Part shown: piece by piece, positions 43,785-55,173 of the stretch
How positions within the stretch are numbered: the stretch's first letter is position 1
How the letters are laid out: each line of letters opens with the position of its first letter
Assembly (NCBI GenBank): GCA_022009855.1
Contig: CP091727.1
Coordinates: forward strand, 1-64,000
Origin: Lentisphaeria bacterium
Lineage (GTDB): Bacteria > Verrucomicrobiota > Lentisphaeria > Victivallales > Victivallaceae
Length of the DNA stretch: 64,000 nucleotides
Direction: 5' to 3'
Notes under the pieces: generated by a model
The model's database searches: none
Told to the model about the DNA's origin: nothing
Seen by the model: only the letters and a program-made list of their open reading frames with translations
Program-made: the position numbers and the translations under genes

Positions 43785-45266
43785 ATGCGGAACCTGTTTA
43801 TTATCATCGCCCTGCTTCTGATTCTGGCGTCGGTCGCCACCTGGCTGACCCGCGCCGAGCAGGAGGGCGTGACGACAATCGTGTGGACAGCAGGCCTCTC
43901 GGAAGATCGTATCGAACAGGTTGCCGCCTTTCACGAATGGATGAAAAAGACCGGACGGGTGAATGAGAAGGGCGAGCCGCTCTTTCGCGTCCGCCTGGAG
44001 GCCGCCGACAATCAGAGCACGCTGATTCAGGCGGTTTCGGGGATGGCGGGCGATCTCATCGACCACGTTCCGGTCAAACGGTTCGCGCCGATGGGGGTGC
44101 TGGAGGACATCACCGATTTCGCCCGCGAGAACGGGCTGGATCCGGGGAGCAACTACGGCGCCGCCCGCGACCTTCTGATGTACGACAACCGGCAGTACGC
44201 CTACGCCTGCAATCTTGCGGCGTCGGCACTGCTCTGCAACGTGGATACCTTCCGCAAATACGGCATGGAGCCGCCGCCGGCAGAGTGGACTCCGGAGGAG
44301 TTCGAGCAGATCGGGCTGGAGTTCATCCGCCGGGCGAATGCGGGCAAACCCCGGCAGGAAATCTTCTTTGCCGGAGCGATGCCCGGCGTCATCCTGCCGC
44401 TGGCACGCAGCATGGGCTGCGACATGTTCAACGAGACGCTGACCGCGCCGCAGCTGACCGATCCGGCGTTTCTCAAGGCGTTGAAACTCTACCACCGCTG
44501 GGTGGATGAGCTTCACCTGATCCCGACCGCGGCGGAGATCGCTTCGGAAAGCACTGCGCAGTCCAGCGTCAACAACGCTTCCACGCCGCAGCTCATTTCC
44601 GGCCGCTACGCAATGATCGTTACCGGACGCTACGTCAACATGGATCTGCGCCGCTTCAAAACCGAACCGGTCAACCTGTCGTTTTCACAGTACCCGGAAT
44701 ACGATTTCAAGAATCTGGTGTTCATCTCGCGCAACACGGCGATCTTCAAGGGGTCGAAACATAAGGATCTGGCGAAGATTTTCCTGTTGTTTCTGGCCAG
44801 CCGCGAGTACAATGAGCTGCTGATCCGCAGCTCGGACGGGCTGCCGCCGAATCCCCGGTGGGCGGAGAACAATCCGGAATATCACCATCCCGCCGGCCGG
44901 GAGAACGAAGGCAATCTGCACACCAACGAACTCAAATGGGCGCGGACCATCGCCCTGCCGGAAAGCCTGAGCCCCTACTATCCGCTGGCGGAGGACAAGA
45001 TCCTCTACGCCTACGAGCGGGTCGCAGGCGGACTCTCCTCCCCGGAAGAGGCTCTGAAACTGGCCAACGACTCGATCGCGTATTCGATTCGCAAAACCAC
45101 CTCCGACGTGGCCTCGCTCCACGAACGGTACCGGCAGGACTGCGAACTGCAAACGAAGATCGATCAATATAAGAAGGCAGGAAAGAAAATTCCTGCAAGC
45201 TGGATCAAGAATCCCTACTATCTTCGCTATTATCGCGAAAAAAATATGCTTGAGACGCAGAAATGA
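43785..45266 (+). CDS. ABC sugar solute-binding protein
   Basis: Intact, 493 residues. An N-terminal hydrophobic segment (LFIIIALLLILASVATWL) without a lipobox Cys suggests a membrane anchor or uncleaved signal. Family 1 binding-protein features: VPVKRFAPMGVLEDITDF, YACNLAASALLCNVDTFRKYGM, ISGRYAMIVTGRY. AAGGAAG precedes the ATG. Likely partner of the permeases at 37219 and 38764. It overlaps the GH27 gene by ATGA. Confidence 0.9.
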   Translation: MRNLFIIIALLLILASVATWLTRAEQEGVTTIVWTAGLSEDRIEQVAAFHEWMKKTGRVNEKGEPLFRVRLEAADNQSTLIQAVSGMAGDLIDHVPVKRFAPMGVLEDITDFARENGLDPGSNYGAARDLLMYDNRQYAYACNLAASALLCNVDTFRKYGMEPPPAEWTPEEFEQIGLEFIRRANAGKPRQEIFFAGAMPGVILPLARSMGCDMFNETLTAPQLTDPAFLKALKLYHRWVDELHLIPTAAEIASESTAQSSVNNASTPQLISGRYAMIVTGRYVNMDLRRFKTEPVNLSFSQYPEYDFKNLVFISRNTAIFKGSKHKDLAKIFLLFLASREYNELLIRSSDGLPPNPRWAENNPEYHHPAGRENEGNLHTNELKWARTIALPESLSPYYPLAEDKILYAYERVAGGLSSPEEALKLANDSIAYSIRKTTSDVASLHERYRQDCELQTKIDQYKKAGKKIPASWIKNPYYLRYYREKNMLETQK

Positions 45267-46805
45267 TTATGAAAAATTCAATGCGGCCACCACGCTTTCA
45301 TGCTCCGGCGGTTTTCGGTGCCCGTCCCGGCAACCGTTTTTTCCTGCCGCTCCCGGTGGAGGGGCGGAAAATCAGTTTGAACTGTGTCAATCCACCGGAG
45401 GGTACGGCATTCGATCCCGGCGCCGGAACCCTTTCCGGCAAAATCGCCGTCCCCGGTGTCTATCCGGTATTTTTTCGAAGCTGAAAATCCCGTCGGCACC
45501 ACTTCGTGTCGGGTCGACCTGATCGTCGGAGAGAATATTCAGCTCACGCCGCCGATGGGGTGGAACAGCTGGTACTGTTTCTCGGAGGGCGTCAGCGATG
45601 CGCGGATCCGTACCATCGCCGACGCTCTGGTTGAACGCGGACTCGCCGCCCACGGCTGGAACTTCGTCAATATCGATGACTGCTGGCAGGGAGAGCGCGG
45701 CGGGCGGTTCGGCGCGCTGCTGGGCAACGAACGCTTCCCCGATATGCAGGCGCTGGCGGACTATGTCCATTCCCGCGGCCTCCGGTTCGGAATCTACTCG
45801 ACGCCGTGGATCTCCACCTACGCCGGATTTCGCGGCGGCAGCACCGACGGGGGGCGAGAAGAACGCCTCTTCCTGCCGGAAGCGCTCAGACTTCAACCCA
45901 ATCAGGTGTTCGGGCGTTACCCCGGATTGCACGAGCTTCAGGTCGATCGGACCGGCTCGGTGTGGAAACTCTCCGACGATATCCGCCAGTGGGCAGAATG
46001 GGGCGTCGATTTCGTCAAGCTCGACTGGAATCCAAATGATCTGCCGACCACGCGCAGAATCGCCTCCGATCTGCGGTGTTGCGGTCGCGACATCGTGCTG
46101 AGCCTCTCCAACGATGCGGACGAGGCCGACGGCGCCGGCCTGTTCTCCCTGGCACAACTCTGCCGCATCTCCTGCGACATCAAGGATGAATGGAAGAGCA
46201 TTGCGGCGATCGGCTTCGATCACTCACCCGTTTGGCACCGCCTGCTGGGGCCGGGGCGCTTCCCGGATCCGGATATGCTCCAGATCGGCGCGATCGGCAT
46301 TCCCAACAGCCCGAATCCGACCTTCTCCATGACCCGTCTGACTTTGGAAGAACAGCGTACGCAGTTCACCTTGTGGTGTCTCCTCTCGGCGCCGCTGCTC
46401 CTGAGTTGCGATATCGCCGGCATGGATGAGGCGACCTTCCAACTGCTGACCTGCGATGAACTCATCGCGCTCAATCAGGATCCGCTGGTTTCTGCCCCGG
46501 AAATCCGCGACCGCGGCAACGGCATTCTGGAATACCGCAAGCCGTTGGCGGACGGCGGAACGGCGATCGGCCTCTTCAACCGGAACGACGACCGGCACTG
46601 CTGCCTCCTGGACGAAGAGTACAGAGGACGTGAGTTGTGGAGCGGCGAGGAACGGGAATTGTGTGGAGAATTCACGGTTCAGCCGCACTCAGTGCTGCTC
46701 TATCGGACTCTCCCCTCTCCGATCAAACAGGAGTCCGCATTCCGGAATGTGGTGGAGGATCAATCGTTTCAGGAAGCGGAAAATCTTTCAGCCGGAAGCT
46801 TTTGA
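45263..46805 (+). CDS. GH27 alpha-galactosidase with N-terminal Ig-like domain (frameshifted)
   Basis: Removes terminal alpha-galactosyl groups. An N-terminal putative Ig domain (GTAFDPGAGTLSGKIAVPG) precedes the GH27 barrel: LTPPMGWNSWYCF, FVNIDDCW, nucleophile Asp in FVKLDWN, a SCDIKDEW segment likely holding the acid/base, and FPDPDMLQIG. The six-T run at 45470-45475 breaks frame (five expected). There is no signal peptide, consistent with cleaving imported galactosides in the cytoplasm. ATG at 45263 overlaps the solute-binding protein stop; ATG at 45269 is an alternative. Confidence 0.88.
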
Positions 46806-46848
46806 AGAGTTTCTCCAATCCATTTGATTCGGAAAAGGACCGAAACAC

Positions 46849-48495
46849 ATGGCGAATCAGAGTCGTCCAGGACGTGCTTTCGTTCCGCAGATTTTGAATT
46901 CGAACGCGAGTCGTGACGTCGAAACGGTGCTTGCCCGTTTTCTGGATTACGCCGACGGGAATCCTGTGGCGGAATCCTTGACGGAAGTGAGAATCTTCCG
47001 AAGTGCGACGCATCTGTTTCTGAACGTTCAGGCCCGGGAGCCGTTGAAGATCATCACGAACGCCCGGGAGGACGGATATGCGGCTCTGGAAAAGGATCAT
47101 CTGGAAATCTTTTTCGGAGAATCCGGCGAAAACGGCTGGTACCGGCACTTTGCCGTCTCTGCCGGCGAAGGACGATTCAGCGAGTTTGCGGAACTCTCCG
47201 ACTGGGAGGCCGTGACGACGGTGGCTGACGACCGGTGGAGTGCGGAAATCCGGATCCCGCTGTCGCTGCTGCCGCTGGCGGGGGAGTCCGTCGGATTCAA
47301 CATCGCACGACAGCGCTTCGCCGCCGGACAACTGCTGGTCTGGGTTCACACGGGATCAGCTTTTCACAACATCGATCGGCTCGGACGGCTCTATTTCCTG
47401 CCGCCGGAACCGGAGTGCGTCATGCACGGCCCCTGGGTGTGTCAGCCCGGCTGCACCTCGGTTGAAATCGGCTGGGAGACAGCGGGCGCGGGCGCCGCGG
47501 CCGTGGAGTATCGCCGAAAAGGAGAGGCCGAGTTCCGGATTGCGTATGCAGATCCGGTTTCCGGTACGATCCGGCGGGACAAAACCCTCCACCGTGCGCA
47601 GTTGGAAAATCTGACTCCGGAAAGCGAATACGAGTATCGGCTGAAAATGCTGTTCCCTGAACTTGGGAAAGAGTCTCCGGCAACGGGGGGATTTTCTTTC
47701 CGCACCAACGCCGGGAGTGCGCGGGATTTTTTGCTTCTGATCACTTCGGATCTGCATTGCCGAACCGGAGAGTTGCTGCGGATTCTGCGTACTCCGGAAG
47801 CGGGGAACGCCGATTTCGGAATTCTCCTGGGAGACATGGTGACCGCTTCGCCCGGGCGGCGCGTCTATTACGACGGCTTTCTCGATGCGATGCTTCGAGA
47901 GTGGAGCAAACCGTTCGTCATTTCCACCGGGAATCACGAATTCCGCGGTTGCGGAGCAGGAGCGTGGTTCGACCTTTTCGCCGGACGGAACGGTGTGGGA
48001 TATTTCACCTTCTCCCACGCCGGCGTATTTTTCATAGTACTGGATGTTTCGGGAGATTACAACCCATCGCTGCCGGAGCTGGAGAAGGCATATCGCGACC
48101 GGCAGCGTGAATGGCTGCGGACTGTCACGACATCCGGCGAGTTCCTTCGAGCCGACTTCCGGGTGGTGCTGAGTCACGAAGCATTGATTTCACCCGAACT
48201 GGGATCGCACGCGGTGTTCGCGATGATCGACGGGATTCTGACCGGACCGGGTGTGATCGATTTGATGATCGGCGGCCATGAACATTGCTACTGCCGGAGT
48301 ACGCCGGGACAGAAAACTCTCCTCTGCAACTCCCCGAAACTGTGTCGATATCCTGCCTGGGATCTGCCGTTCCCGGTAGTTCTGAACGATTACTGCGCGC
48401 ATCTGGAATTGTCGCGTCAGAGGGATATCTTGACCGTAAGGGCATTCGATTCCACCGGAGAGAAGGTCGATTCCTTTTCGGTGGCGCGGGAGTGA
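46849..48495 (+). CDS. metallophosphoesterase with CBM9-like and Fn3-like N-terminal domains
   Basis: Intact, 548 residues. Residues about 20-180 resemble a CBM9-like domain (LEKDHLEIFFGESGENG, AEIRIPLSLLPL). A fibronectin/purple-acid-phosphatase-type domain (ENLTPESEYEYRLKM) follows. The C-terminal calcineurin-like domain has the metal ligands: SDLHC, LLGDMV, STGNHE, LSHEA and GGHEHCY. There is no signal peptide. Substrate is unknown. It follows GH27 by 43 bases and is probably the last gene of the LacI operon. Confidence 0.85.
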   Translation: MANQSRPGRAFVPQILNSNASRDVETVLARFLDYADGNPVAESLTEVRIFRSATHLFLNVQAREPLKIITNAREDGYAALEKDHLEIFFGESGENGWYRHFAVSAGEGRFSEFAELSDWEAVTTVADDRWSAEIRIPLSLLPLAGESVGFNIARQRFAAGQLLVWVHTGSAFHNIDRLGRLYFLPPEPECVMHGPWVCQPGCTSVEIGWETAGAGAAAVEYRRKGEAEFRIAYADPVSGTIRRDKTLHRAQLENLTPESEYEYRLKMLFPELGKESPATGGFSFRTNAGSARDFLLLITSDLHCRTGELLRILRTPEAGNADFGILLGDMVTASPGRRVYYDGFLDAMLREWSKPFVISTGNHEFRGCGAGAWFDLFAGRNGVGYFTFSHAGVFFIVLDVSGDYNPSLPELEKAYRDRQREWLRTVTTSGEFLRADFRVVLSHEALISPELGSHAVFAMIDGILTGPGVIDLMIGGHEHCYCRSTPGQKTLLCNSPKLCRYPAWDLPFPVVLNDYCAHLELSRQRDILTVRAFDSTGEKVDSFSVARE

Positions 48496-50032
48496 AGCTC
48501 TCCGCCTATGCCGGATTCCTGAACAACCATCGCCCGCAATCCCGACAAGTTGTGTTCACGCCCCCCGGCGAAGGGGGCTTCCCGGATGCTCCGCCAGAAG
48601 CGCATTCCGTTCAGGGAATCCGTTTTTTCAAACGGTGCTGCAGGCACTCCCGCACGGTTGACCAGGTTCGGATTGGCCAGCTTATCCCAGCCGAAACGAA
48701 TCAGTTTCGGCAGCGGAACTTCCGCCGAACGGACAATCAGCCGGCCGTCCCGAATCTCTCCGTCGCCGGATGAAATTTGCCGTCCGCACCGGCCAGCATC
48801 AGGTGAGAAACCCCTTTCCCGTTACGGGTTTTCAGCCCGTTCGCATGGTCGAACTCAATTTCCACCGCGCCGTCAACCCGGCGCGCCCGCCGGAAGACCG
48901 GCGCCAGCACGGAGTCATCCCCCAGGCCATACTCCTTGAACAGCACCAGATTAGCCAGGCGGGCCGCCAGCGGCGCCTTGTCTTTCGGGTGGATGTCCGC
49001 CGGGTCACCGCAGTCGGTGGCGACGATGAATCCCGCGTTTTTGTCATGTTCCGCAAAAAACTGCTGCGCCTCCCAGAACTTCGGAATGCGCACGGGATCC
49101 TCGTTGCCATATTGCCACGGCGGCAGCTGAACGATGAAAATCGGCAGATCCTCCTTGCAGAAAGCCTGACGCCAGGCGTAGGCAAGTGCTTTGAGCTTTT
49201 CCGCATAACGCATGCTCTCGGAATGGTTGTCCTCGCCCTGATACCAGAGCATGCCGCGCACTGCCATCGGCGTCAGCGGGTGAACCATCGCGTTGTAGAG
49301 CACTCCGGGCAGACGCTGCTTATCCTTGCGCAAATCCGGGTCCGCCGTCTTGTCCAGCTTGACGAACTCCCGCTCCGCCGCCGCTGCGACTTCATCGTTG
49401 ACGGAGGCCTTCCGAAACGCCTGCCGCGTGGTCATTGCCTCGATGCGGCAGCCTCCCCACGAAATGTCGATGACGCCGATCGGGACGTTCAGCCGCGCCG
49501 CCAGATCGCGGGCCACCAGATAGGCGACCGCGGAAAATCTCCCTACGGTTTTCGGCGAGCAGACCGCCCAGACCGCCTTGACGTTCCGCTGCGGCGTCCG
49601 GCTCCAGACCCGGGGCATCTGCAGCAGCCGGATCTCCGGCTGATCCGCCTTTGCGACGAACTCCGCCCCGCCGGTGATGCGGCGCAGTTCGAACTGCATG
49701 TTCGACTGTCCGGCACAGAGCCAGACGTCGCCGACAAGAACATTGGTGAAGGTCAGTGTATTTTTTCCCTGCGACTTTCAACACACCGGGCTTCCGGTCC
49801 GCCGGCATCGGTTTCAATTTGACCGACCAGTTTCCGGAATCATCGACCGTCGCGGAGAGCTTCTGACTCTGAAACTCAACCCGGACCACCTCGCCGGGAG
49901 TTCCGGTCCCCCAGAGCGGCACCTGCGCCTCCCGCTGCAACACCATGTTGTCGGAGAAAAACGCAGGCATCTCCACGGCTGACACACTGGAAGCGGCGAG
50001 AAGTACCGCCAGTCCGGCTGGAAAAATTTCAT
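48417..50032 (-). CDS. secreted sialate O-acetylesterase-type SGNH esterase (frameshifted)
   Basis: Removes O-acetyl groups from sugars; the family includes sialate 9-O-acetylesterases and xylan esterases. Signal peptide MKFF followed by PAGLAVLLAASSVSAVE after correcting a five-A run (50022-50026, six expected). Family motifs: MPAFFSDNMVLQR, VIDISWGGCRIEAM and MLWYQGEDNHSES. Further breaks are near 49770 and 48767. The end is uncertain: the open frame runs to 48417, overlapping the convergent phosphoesterase by 79 bases, but homologues usually end soon after PAAPFEKTD, near 48620. Confidence 0.8.
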
Positions 50033-50381
50033 TTCAACACCCTTTCCTGTTTACGGCAAGCTGTCATCTAACGTAAAATATATTCCCGACTTTTCGAAAT
50101 GCAAGACCCGCTGTCGACAAAAAGACGATTTTATATACCATTTTAAAAATTTTTATTATTGATAAATTATTTTCAATGGTTGATTTCTTTAAAATTCCGA
50201 ACCAGCACCCCATGAATTTTTAAAATAACTATAATAATAAAAGTAATTTAAGCATATAAAAACAAAAAAAACACAGGATGATTTTCTTAAAATATTTTCT
50301 TTTCCGTCTTGACTTTTACTCGAAGTTGATCCATAATATACAGTATACCAATTCACAAAATAACTGAACGGAAAATTCAAG
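50033..50381. other. AT-rich divergent intergenic region
   Basis: About 350 bases, clearly richer in A and T than the flanks. It holds the promoter at 50309-50337 and the palindrome TATACAGTATA just after it; the remainder has no feature that I recognise. Confidence 0.5.
50309..50337 (+). promoter_or_regulatory. sigma70-type promoter with palindrome
   Basis: TTGACT (50309-50314), 17-base spacer, CATAAT (50332-50337), followed by the 11-base palindrome TATACAGTATA at the expected start point. The palindrome may bind the GntR regulator encoded at 51141. Confidence 0.6.
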
Positions 50382-51111
50382 ATGAAGAAAAGATCGTTCA
50401 CTCTGATCGAACTGCTCGTTTCGATCGCCATCATCGCCGTCCTGGCCGCCATGCTCCTGCCCGCCCTGAACCGGGCCCGCGAAAAGGGCAGACAGACCAC
50501 CTGCCTCGGCAACCTCAAGCAGATCGGCCTCGCCGATGCACAGTACACGCTGGATTATGAAGGATGGCTCTACGGACCGAAACTCCGGGTCGCGGCGGTC
50601 GATTCCGTCCGCCACGTCACCAGCGACGCCTGGGCCGTCAGCATGGCCCATCTGAGATACATCAACGACTATGACCGGCGGACCCCGTCGACCTGGATGG
50701 CGGTCTGCCCTTCGGTCTACCCCTTCGGAAAGTTCGTCCATGAACAGCGGACCTATGCCAAACGCGGGTTCCGGCCGCGCAACGCCGAAAAACCGTGACG
50801 CATTCTGGAAAAACGCCGGCAGCCGCTTCACCTGCGCGCCGACCGAGGATGTCGAACTCACCGATATGAATCAGCACAATCTCTCCCCCTCCGATTTCGT
50901 CACCACCTATGACAGCTGGCAGAACATCGGCGGCGACGTGGGCAGCCAGCTGTGCTACGCCACGTTTGAGAACTTCGGATTGCTGCACAACAACGTCGGC
51001 AACGTTCTGATGTACGACGGACACACGGAGAGCGGACGCAAAAAATTTCATCTTTTTCTCTATGCCAGGCTACCGCAATCAACCTCATACCGGATCACTC
51101 TGGCGGATTGA
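50382..51111 (+). CDS. H-X9-DG pseudopilin (frameshifted)
   Basis: Very short leader MKKR before [29 protein letters not shown]. The C-terminal motif is [16 protein letters not shown], an exact H-X9-DG. One frame break near 50768 joins the halves (real frame continues [12 protein letters not shown]). It is followed 30 bases later by the GntR regulator. Confidence 0.87.
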
Positions 51112-51140
51112 CTTTTGCAGATTTTCAACAAACCAACCCA

Positions 51141-52374
51141 ATGCGGCGAAACATGAAGAAAACAACCTCAAGCAACACCATTCACAGCCGGGTCAAGGAA
51201 GAGCTGCTGACCTCCATCCGTTTCATGCCGATCGGCGCCCGTCTCCCGGCGGAGCGGCAGCTGTGCGGGCAGTTCGGCATCAGTCGGATGACCATGAATA
51301 AAGTCATCAAGGAGCTGGAGGAAGAGGGATATCTGTCGCGCAAGGTGGGAGCAGGCACCTATGTCATGCCGCGCCCCCAGCCGGTCGCACAGATTGCGGC
51401 AAACAGCTCCTCGCGCGGCGAGATCATCATCGTGTATCCGGACTTCTATTCCTACTCCATCTGGAAACGGGTCCATCTGCTTGAACTCATGGCCATGCGG
51501 GAGAACCTGCGGCTGATCAGCATGAAAATGTATCCGGAAAGCAACTGGGATTCCCTCTACGAACTGGTATCGGCCTGTCGAAATCTGCGCGGCCTCATCA
51601 TCATCGCGGCATTCCCCATCGTCCGAGAACTGGAGAGACTCGACGCGATCGGCTGCCCCGTGGTGATTCTGGGGAACTCAGCGAAACATATCTCTCCGAA
51701 AATCTGTTCTGCATTTCCGGAACCATTATCAATCCGGCTTTCTGAAAATGAACGCCCTGCTGGAGGCGGGGCATCGGAAGCTGGGCTGGATCCCCAACGA
51801 GCCTCCCACGCTGGCCGGACAGTGCATGCTCGACGGCATGAAATCGGCCCTCTATCGATACAAGCTCCGCTATCAGGATCTGGCGCGTCCCTCCGAGCGT
51901 ATCGATTACTGGGACAGCCCCATGCATTCCGGGTATCTGCAGACGCTGGAGGTCATGAAAGCGCACCCCGACTGCACCGGACTGGCGGTCGACACCTTCA
52001 CCGGAGCCGTCGGCGCGCTGCGCGCACTCAGGGAGCTGGGTCTCACCTGCCCGGATCAGGTCAGCATCGCCACCGCCGGGGAGGACAATGAGCTGGAACA
52101 ATATCTTGTTCCGGCCATCACTTCCGTCATCGAGCCTTACGACGTCACCATCAAGACGGCGCTGAACATCATCAACGACCGGGGGAGCGTAAGCTCCCGC
52201 ACCCTCGGAATCGATGTAAAACTGATCACAAGGGAAAGCATCAAAAACATGGACGTGACGGTAAATAAATTCCGCCGGCTGGACGCGGCGCTCCTTGAAA
52301 TCATCCGAAGCCTCACGACTCCGGGCAAATGCAGCAGCTTACACTGCTCCACAGGGAAAGAGAACATCACATAA
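51141..52374 (+). CDS. GntR-type regulator with LacI-like sensor domain (frameshifted)
   Basis: N-terminal winged helix (RVKEELLTSIRFMPIGARLPAERQL, then MTMNKVIKELEEEGYLSRKVGAGTYV), then a periplasmic-binding-like sensor (GEIIIVYPDF, LEAGHRKLGWIPNEPPTLAG, GLTCPDQVSIATAGEDNE). Starts are possible at 51141 and 51153. One frame break near 51685 splits the sensor. Corrected length is about 411 residues. It lies between a pseudopilin and a GH99-like enzyme and probably regulates both. Confidence 0.82.
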
Positions 52375-52410
52375 AAAAGACACCTCTCTTCACGATTTGC
52401 GGCACTGATT

Positions 52411-54953
52411 GTGCTGTCGTTTCCGCTTCTGTTCCGCGCCGCAGCCGCTCCCCTGGCCGGATTGTCGCCGGAATCCTACGGGATTCTGAAGAAAATTCCG
52501 GTGTACATTCAGGAGTGGCATATCTGGTGGGGGTTCCCCTGGCCGGACCGCCGGCAGCCGTTCTCCCACATCGAAAGCCCCCTGACCGTGGAAAAGGAAC
52601 CATGGCGCCTCTTCTGGAACCGCAACGGTTATCCGCTGGTCGGGCTCTATGACTCCGGCAACCCGGAGATCATCCGCTGGCAGATCCGCTGTATGAAAGC
52701 TGCCGGTCTCACCACCGCGGCGGCCATGATCCACCCGGAGTGGAACGTCGGAGAAAGTTACATCCAGGAGGAGAGCCGCAATCTGATCAAACTTCTGCTG
52801 GACATCGCCGCGGAAGAGCAGTTCCCGATCTTTTTCATGGACGAGGTGGCGTTCCGCAAAGGTTCGCCCGCACAGCACCCCGAAGTGATGATCCGCCGGT
52901 TCGTCCGGTTTCTGAAACAGTACGGCAGCCACCCCGGTCTCTGGAAACAGGAGGGGCATCCGGTCATCTATTTTCAAACCTACGGATTCGACATTCCGTC
53001 GGAAGAGCTGGGCAGGGTCTTCGACGCGGTCGAGGCCGAAACCGGTCCGGTCAGTTGGATGACCTTCGGCGATCCCGGCCGCTTCGGGAGCTTGAAAAAA
53101 CTCCGGTACTTCGTCAGTGGCTCCAGTCTGCACCGGAAAAACGCGCAGACCCGGCAGTGGCAGCTGCAGAATCAGGATCCGGAACAGATCTTCGCCGCGG
53201 CACGGAAACAGGGGAAAACAATTTCCGACATGCAGTATATCCGGTTTGACGGCACCAGCCAGAACTGGCGCCAGACCGGCGTCACCGCCTATGGGCTCGA
53301 CGGGCGGCGGCTGGAAAAAACCATCCTCGCGTCGCTGCGCGGCAAGCCGGATTTCGTCATGCTCAGTTCGTGGAACGACTGGGAAGAGGGAACAACAATG
53401 GAACCGGGCTGGGACTTCGACGGTTTCTCCGGCGACCCCTACCGCTACTGCCGGGTCGTCGCCCACCTGAAGGGGCGGGAATTCATCCCGCCGCCGCTGC
53501 CGCCGAAGGAGAGCGTCCACCCGACCATCTGGGAAAAACTCGGGTACGGCGACGGTGCCGGTCCTCTCGTCGACTCGGTCGAACGCACCCACAGCCGGGG
53601 CGGCTCGCTGATCGTCACCGTGCGGGATACCGTCTCGGAAATCACCGGCCTCGAAGCGGTATGGGAGGGTGACCTCTTCTGGAAGGCGCCGCAGTCGTCG
53701 GAGGCGGCGGCAACCGGCAATTTACAGCTGACAAGTCGCATGCCGATCCAGACGGAACGGCTGTGCAACGTCTTCGAATTCACGCAGGGCCGGGCGATGC
53801 CGGCGGGTGGGGAACCGCTTCGGTTCGACTCGCCGCAGCTGCGTACCTTTCACGATCATTTTGCGGTCGGCGTTGCAACCGAATTCCAGCCGGAACAGCC
53901 GTTCGGGCGCGTGACAGTGACCATGCCGAACCGGGAAACGGTGCGGCGTATGGAGCCTCGGGGCGCCGTCGAAACCACGTCGACGCTCAATTTCACCCCG
54001 CACACCAGAAAGGAGCAATTTCCGGCCGATCTCTGGGATGGCTGGCGGACAGCGGTCGGACTCAATCCCCGGCCGATCGATTTCAGCAGAGGAGGCTTGA
54101 CGCTCACCGCTCCCGGGCAGAAAGTGGGCCAGATCTCCCTGCTCGGAGCTCCGCGTCCCGACCGGGTACTGCACAACGGCAGGAACGTTGAAGGCTCCGA
54201 CGGCAGACACAAACGTTTCATTGTGGCGATTCCGGACGAAATCCTCGACACCCCCGGCGCCCATTTCCTCTGGCTGCGCGCCTGCGACAAAGCGGGGAAC
54301 TGGGGGAGTCCCATTCTTTATGCGGTTCCGAACTATGAATCCTTCGACCGGTCGGAAACGCTTCCGCCGCCGGCTCCTCTGTCGGTTCCGGGGGCGGTTC
54401 TCGCGGCCAATGCAGCTTCACTTCAGGGGTGGAACGGAACAATGAAGATCGTGCAGGAAAAACCGTTCGGCCGCGTTTTCCGCATCGGCAACGGAACGGC
54501 CTCGCGGAACTTGAGCCACCCCGTGGACAGCGCGTTCACCCTCAGCTTCGACGCGATTCATCGGAACCACCGCCGCCTGCTGCTGGTCGGGCTGCTCGAC
54601 GACGCCATGCAAAACGGTCTTCTCGTAAGCTGGGATTCTTCGGGAATGGAAATGGAGAAGGGAACGGCGTTGCGGGAATCCGTCTGTACCGGGAGAACAC
54701 CCCGGTCACCTGGAGCCGGACCGGCACCGTTCTGCAGCAGGGCAACTCCGGCCATCATGCAGTCAGCACGAAATCGATGGCGAAATTTACGCTTCACTGC
54801 GATCCGGCTTCCCGCAGAGCCACGCTGAGAGTTGACGGAAAAACGGTTGCGGAAACCAGCCTGCCGTCCCTCCCCGCCCCTCTCACGAAATTCTACATCC
54901 GGGGAAACGATGCGCAGTTGCTGAACAACATTGTCGTCAGCCCCGGCAAGTGA
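52411..54953 (+). CDS. secreted GH99-like (WbsX-type) glycosidase (frameshifted)
   Basis: The barrel (residues about 20-370) resembles GH99/WbsX-like enzymes: VYIQEWHIWWGFPWP, LVGLYDSGNPEIIRWQI and the hallmark SWNDWEEGTTMEP. C-terminal beta domains follow, with a laminin-G/concanavalin-like fold at the end. The start is unclear: in this frame, the codons after the GntR stop encode KRHLSSRFAALIVLSFPLLF, a good signal peptide, but no ATG exists; GTG at 52411 lies inside it. A frame break near 54665 and one near 54765 affect the C-terminus. Corrected length is about 850 residues. Endo-alpha-mannan-type activity is a guess. Confidence 0.7.
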
Positions 54954-55173
54954 CGGTTCCGGCGCCGGAGGGAATCCCTTCGCCTGCACCGGCGGAAAGC
55001 GTGAACATTTCTCAAAAGGAAGCGGAATACCGGCCCGATGCACAAGGACAGGGGTCAGGAGAAATTCAGAAAACTTATCGATTTTTTCCGGTTTCGCATT
55101 TGATTTCAGCCGTCTGCGGTAGTCTTTTATAGAATCGACATTGACAATCGACAACCAACAGAGGTTTTCCATC

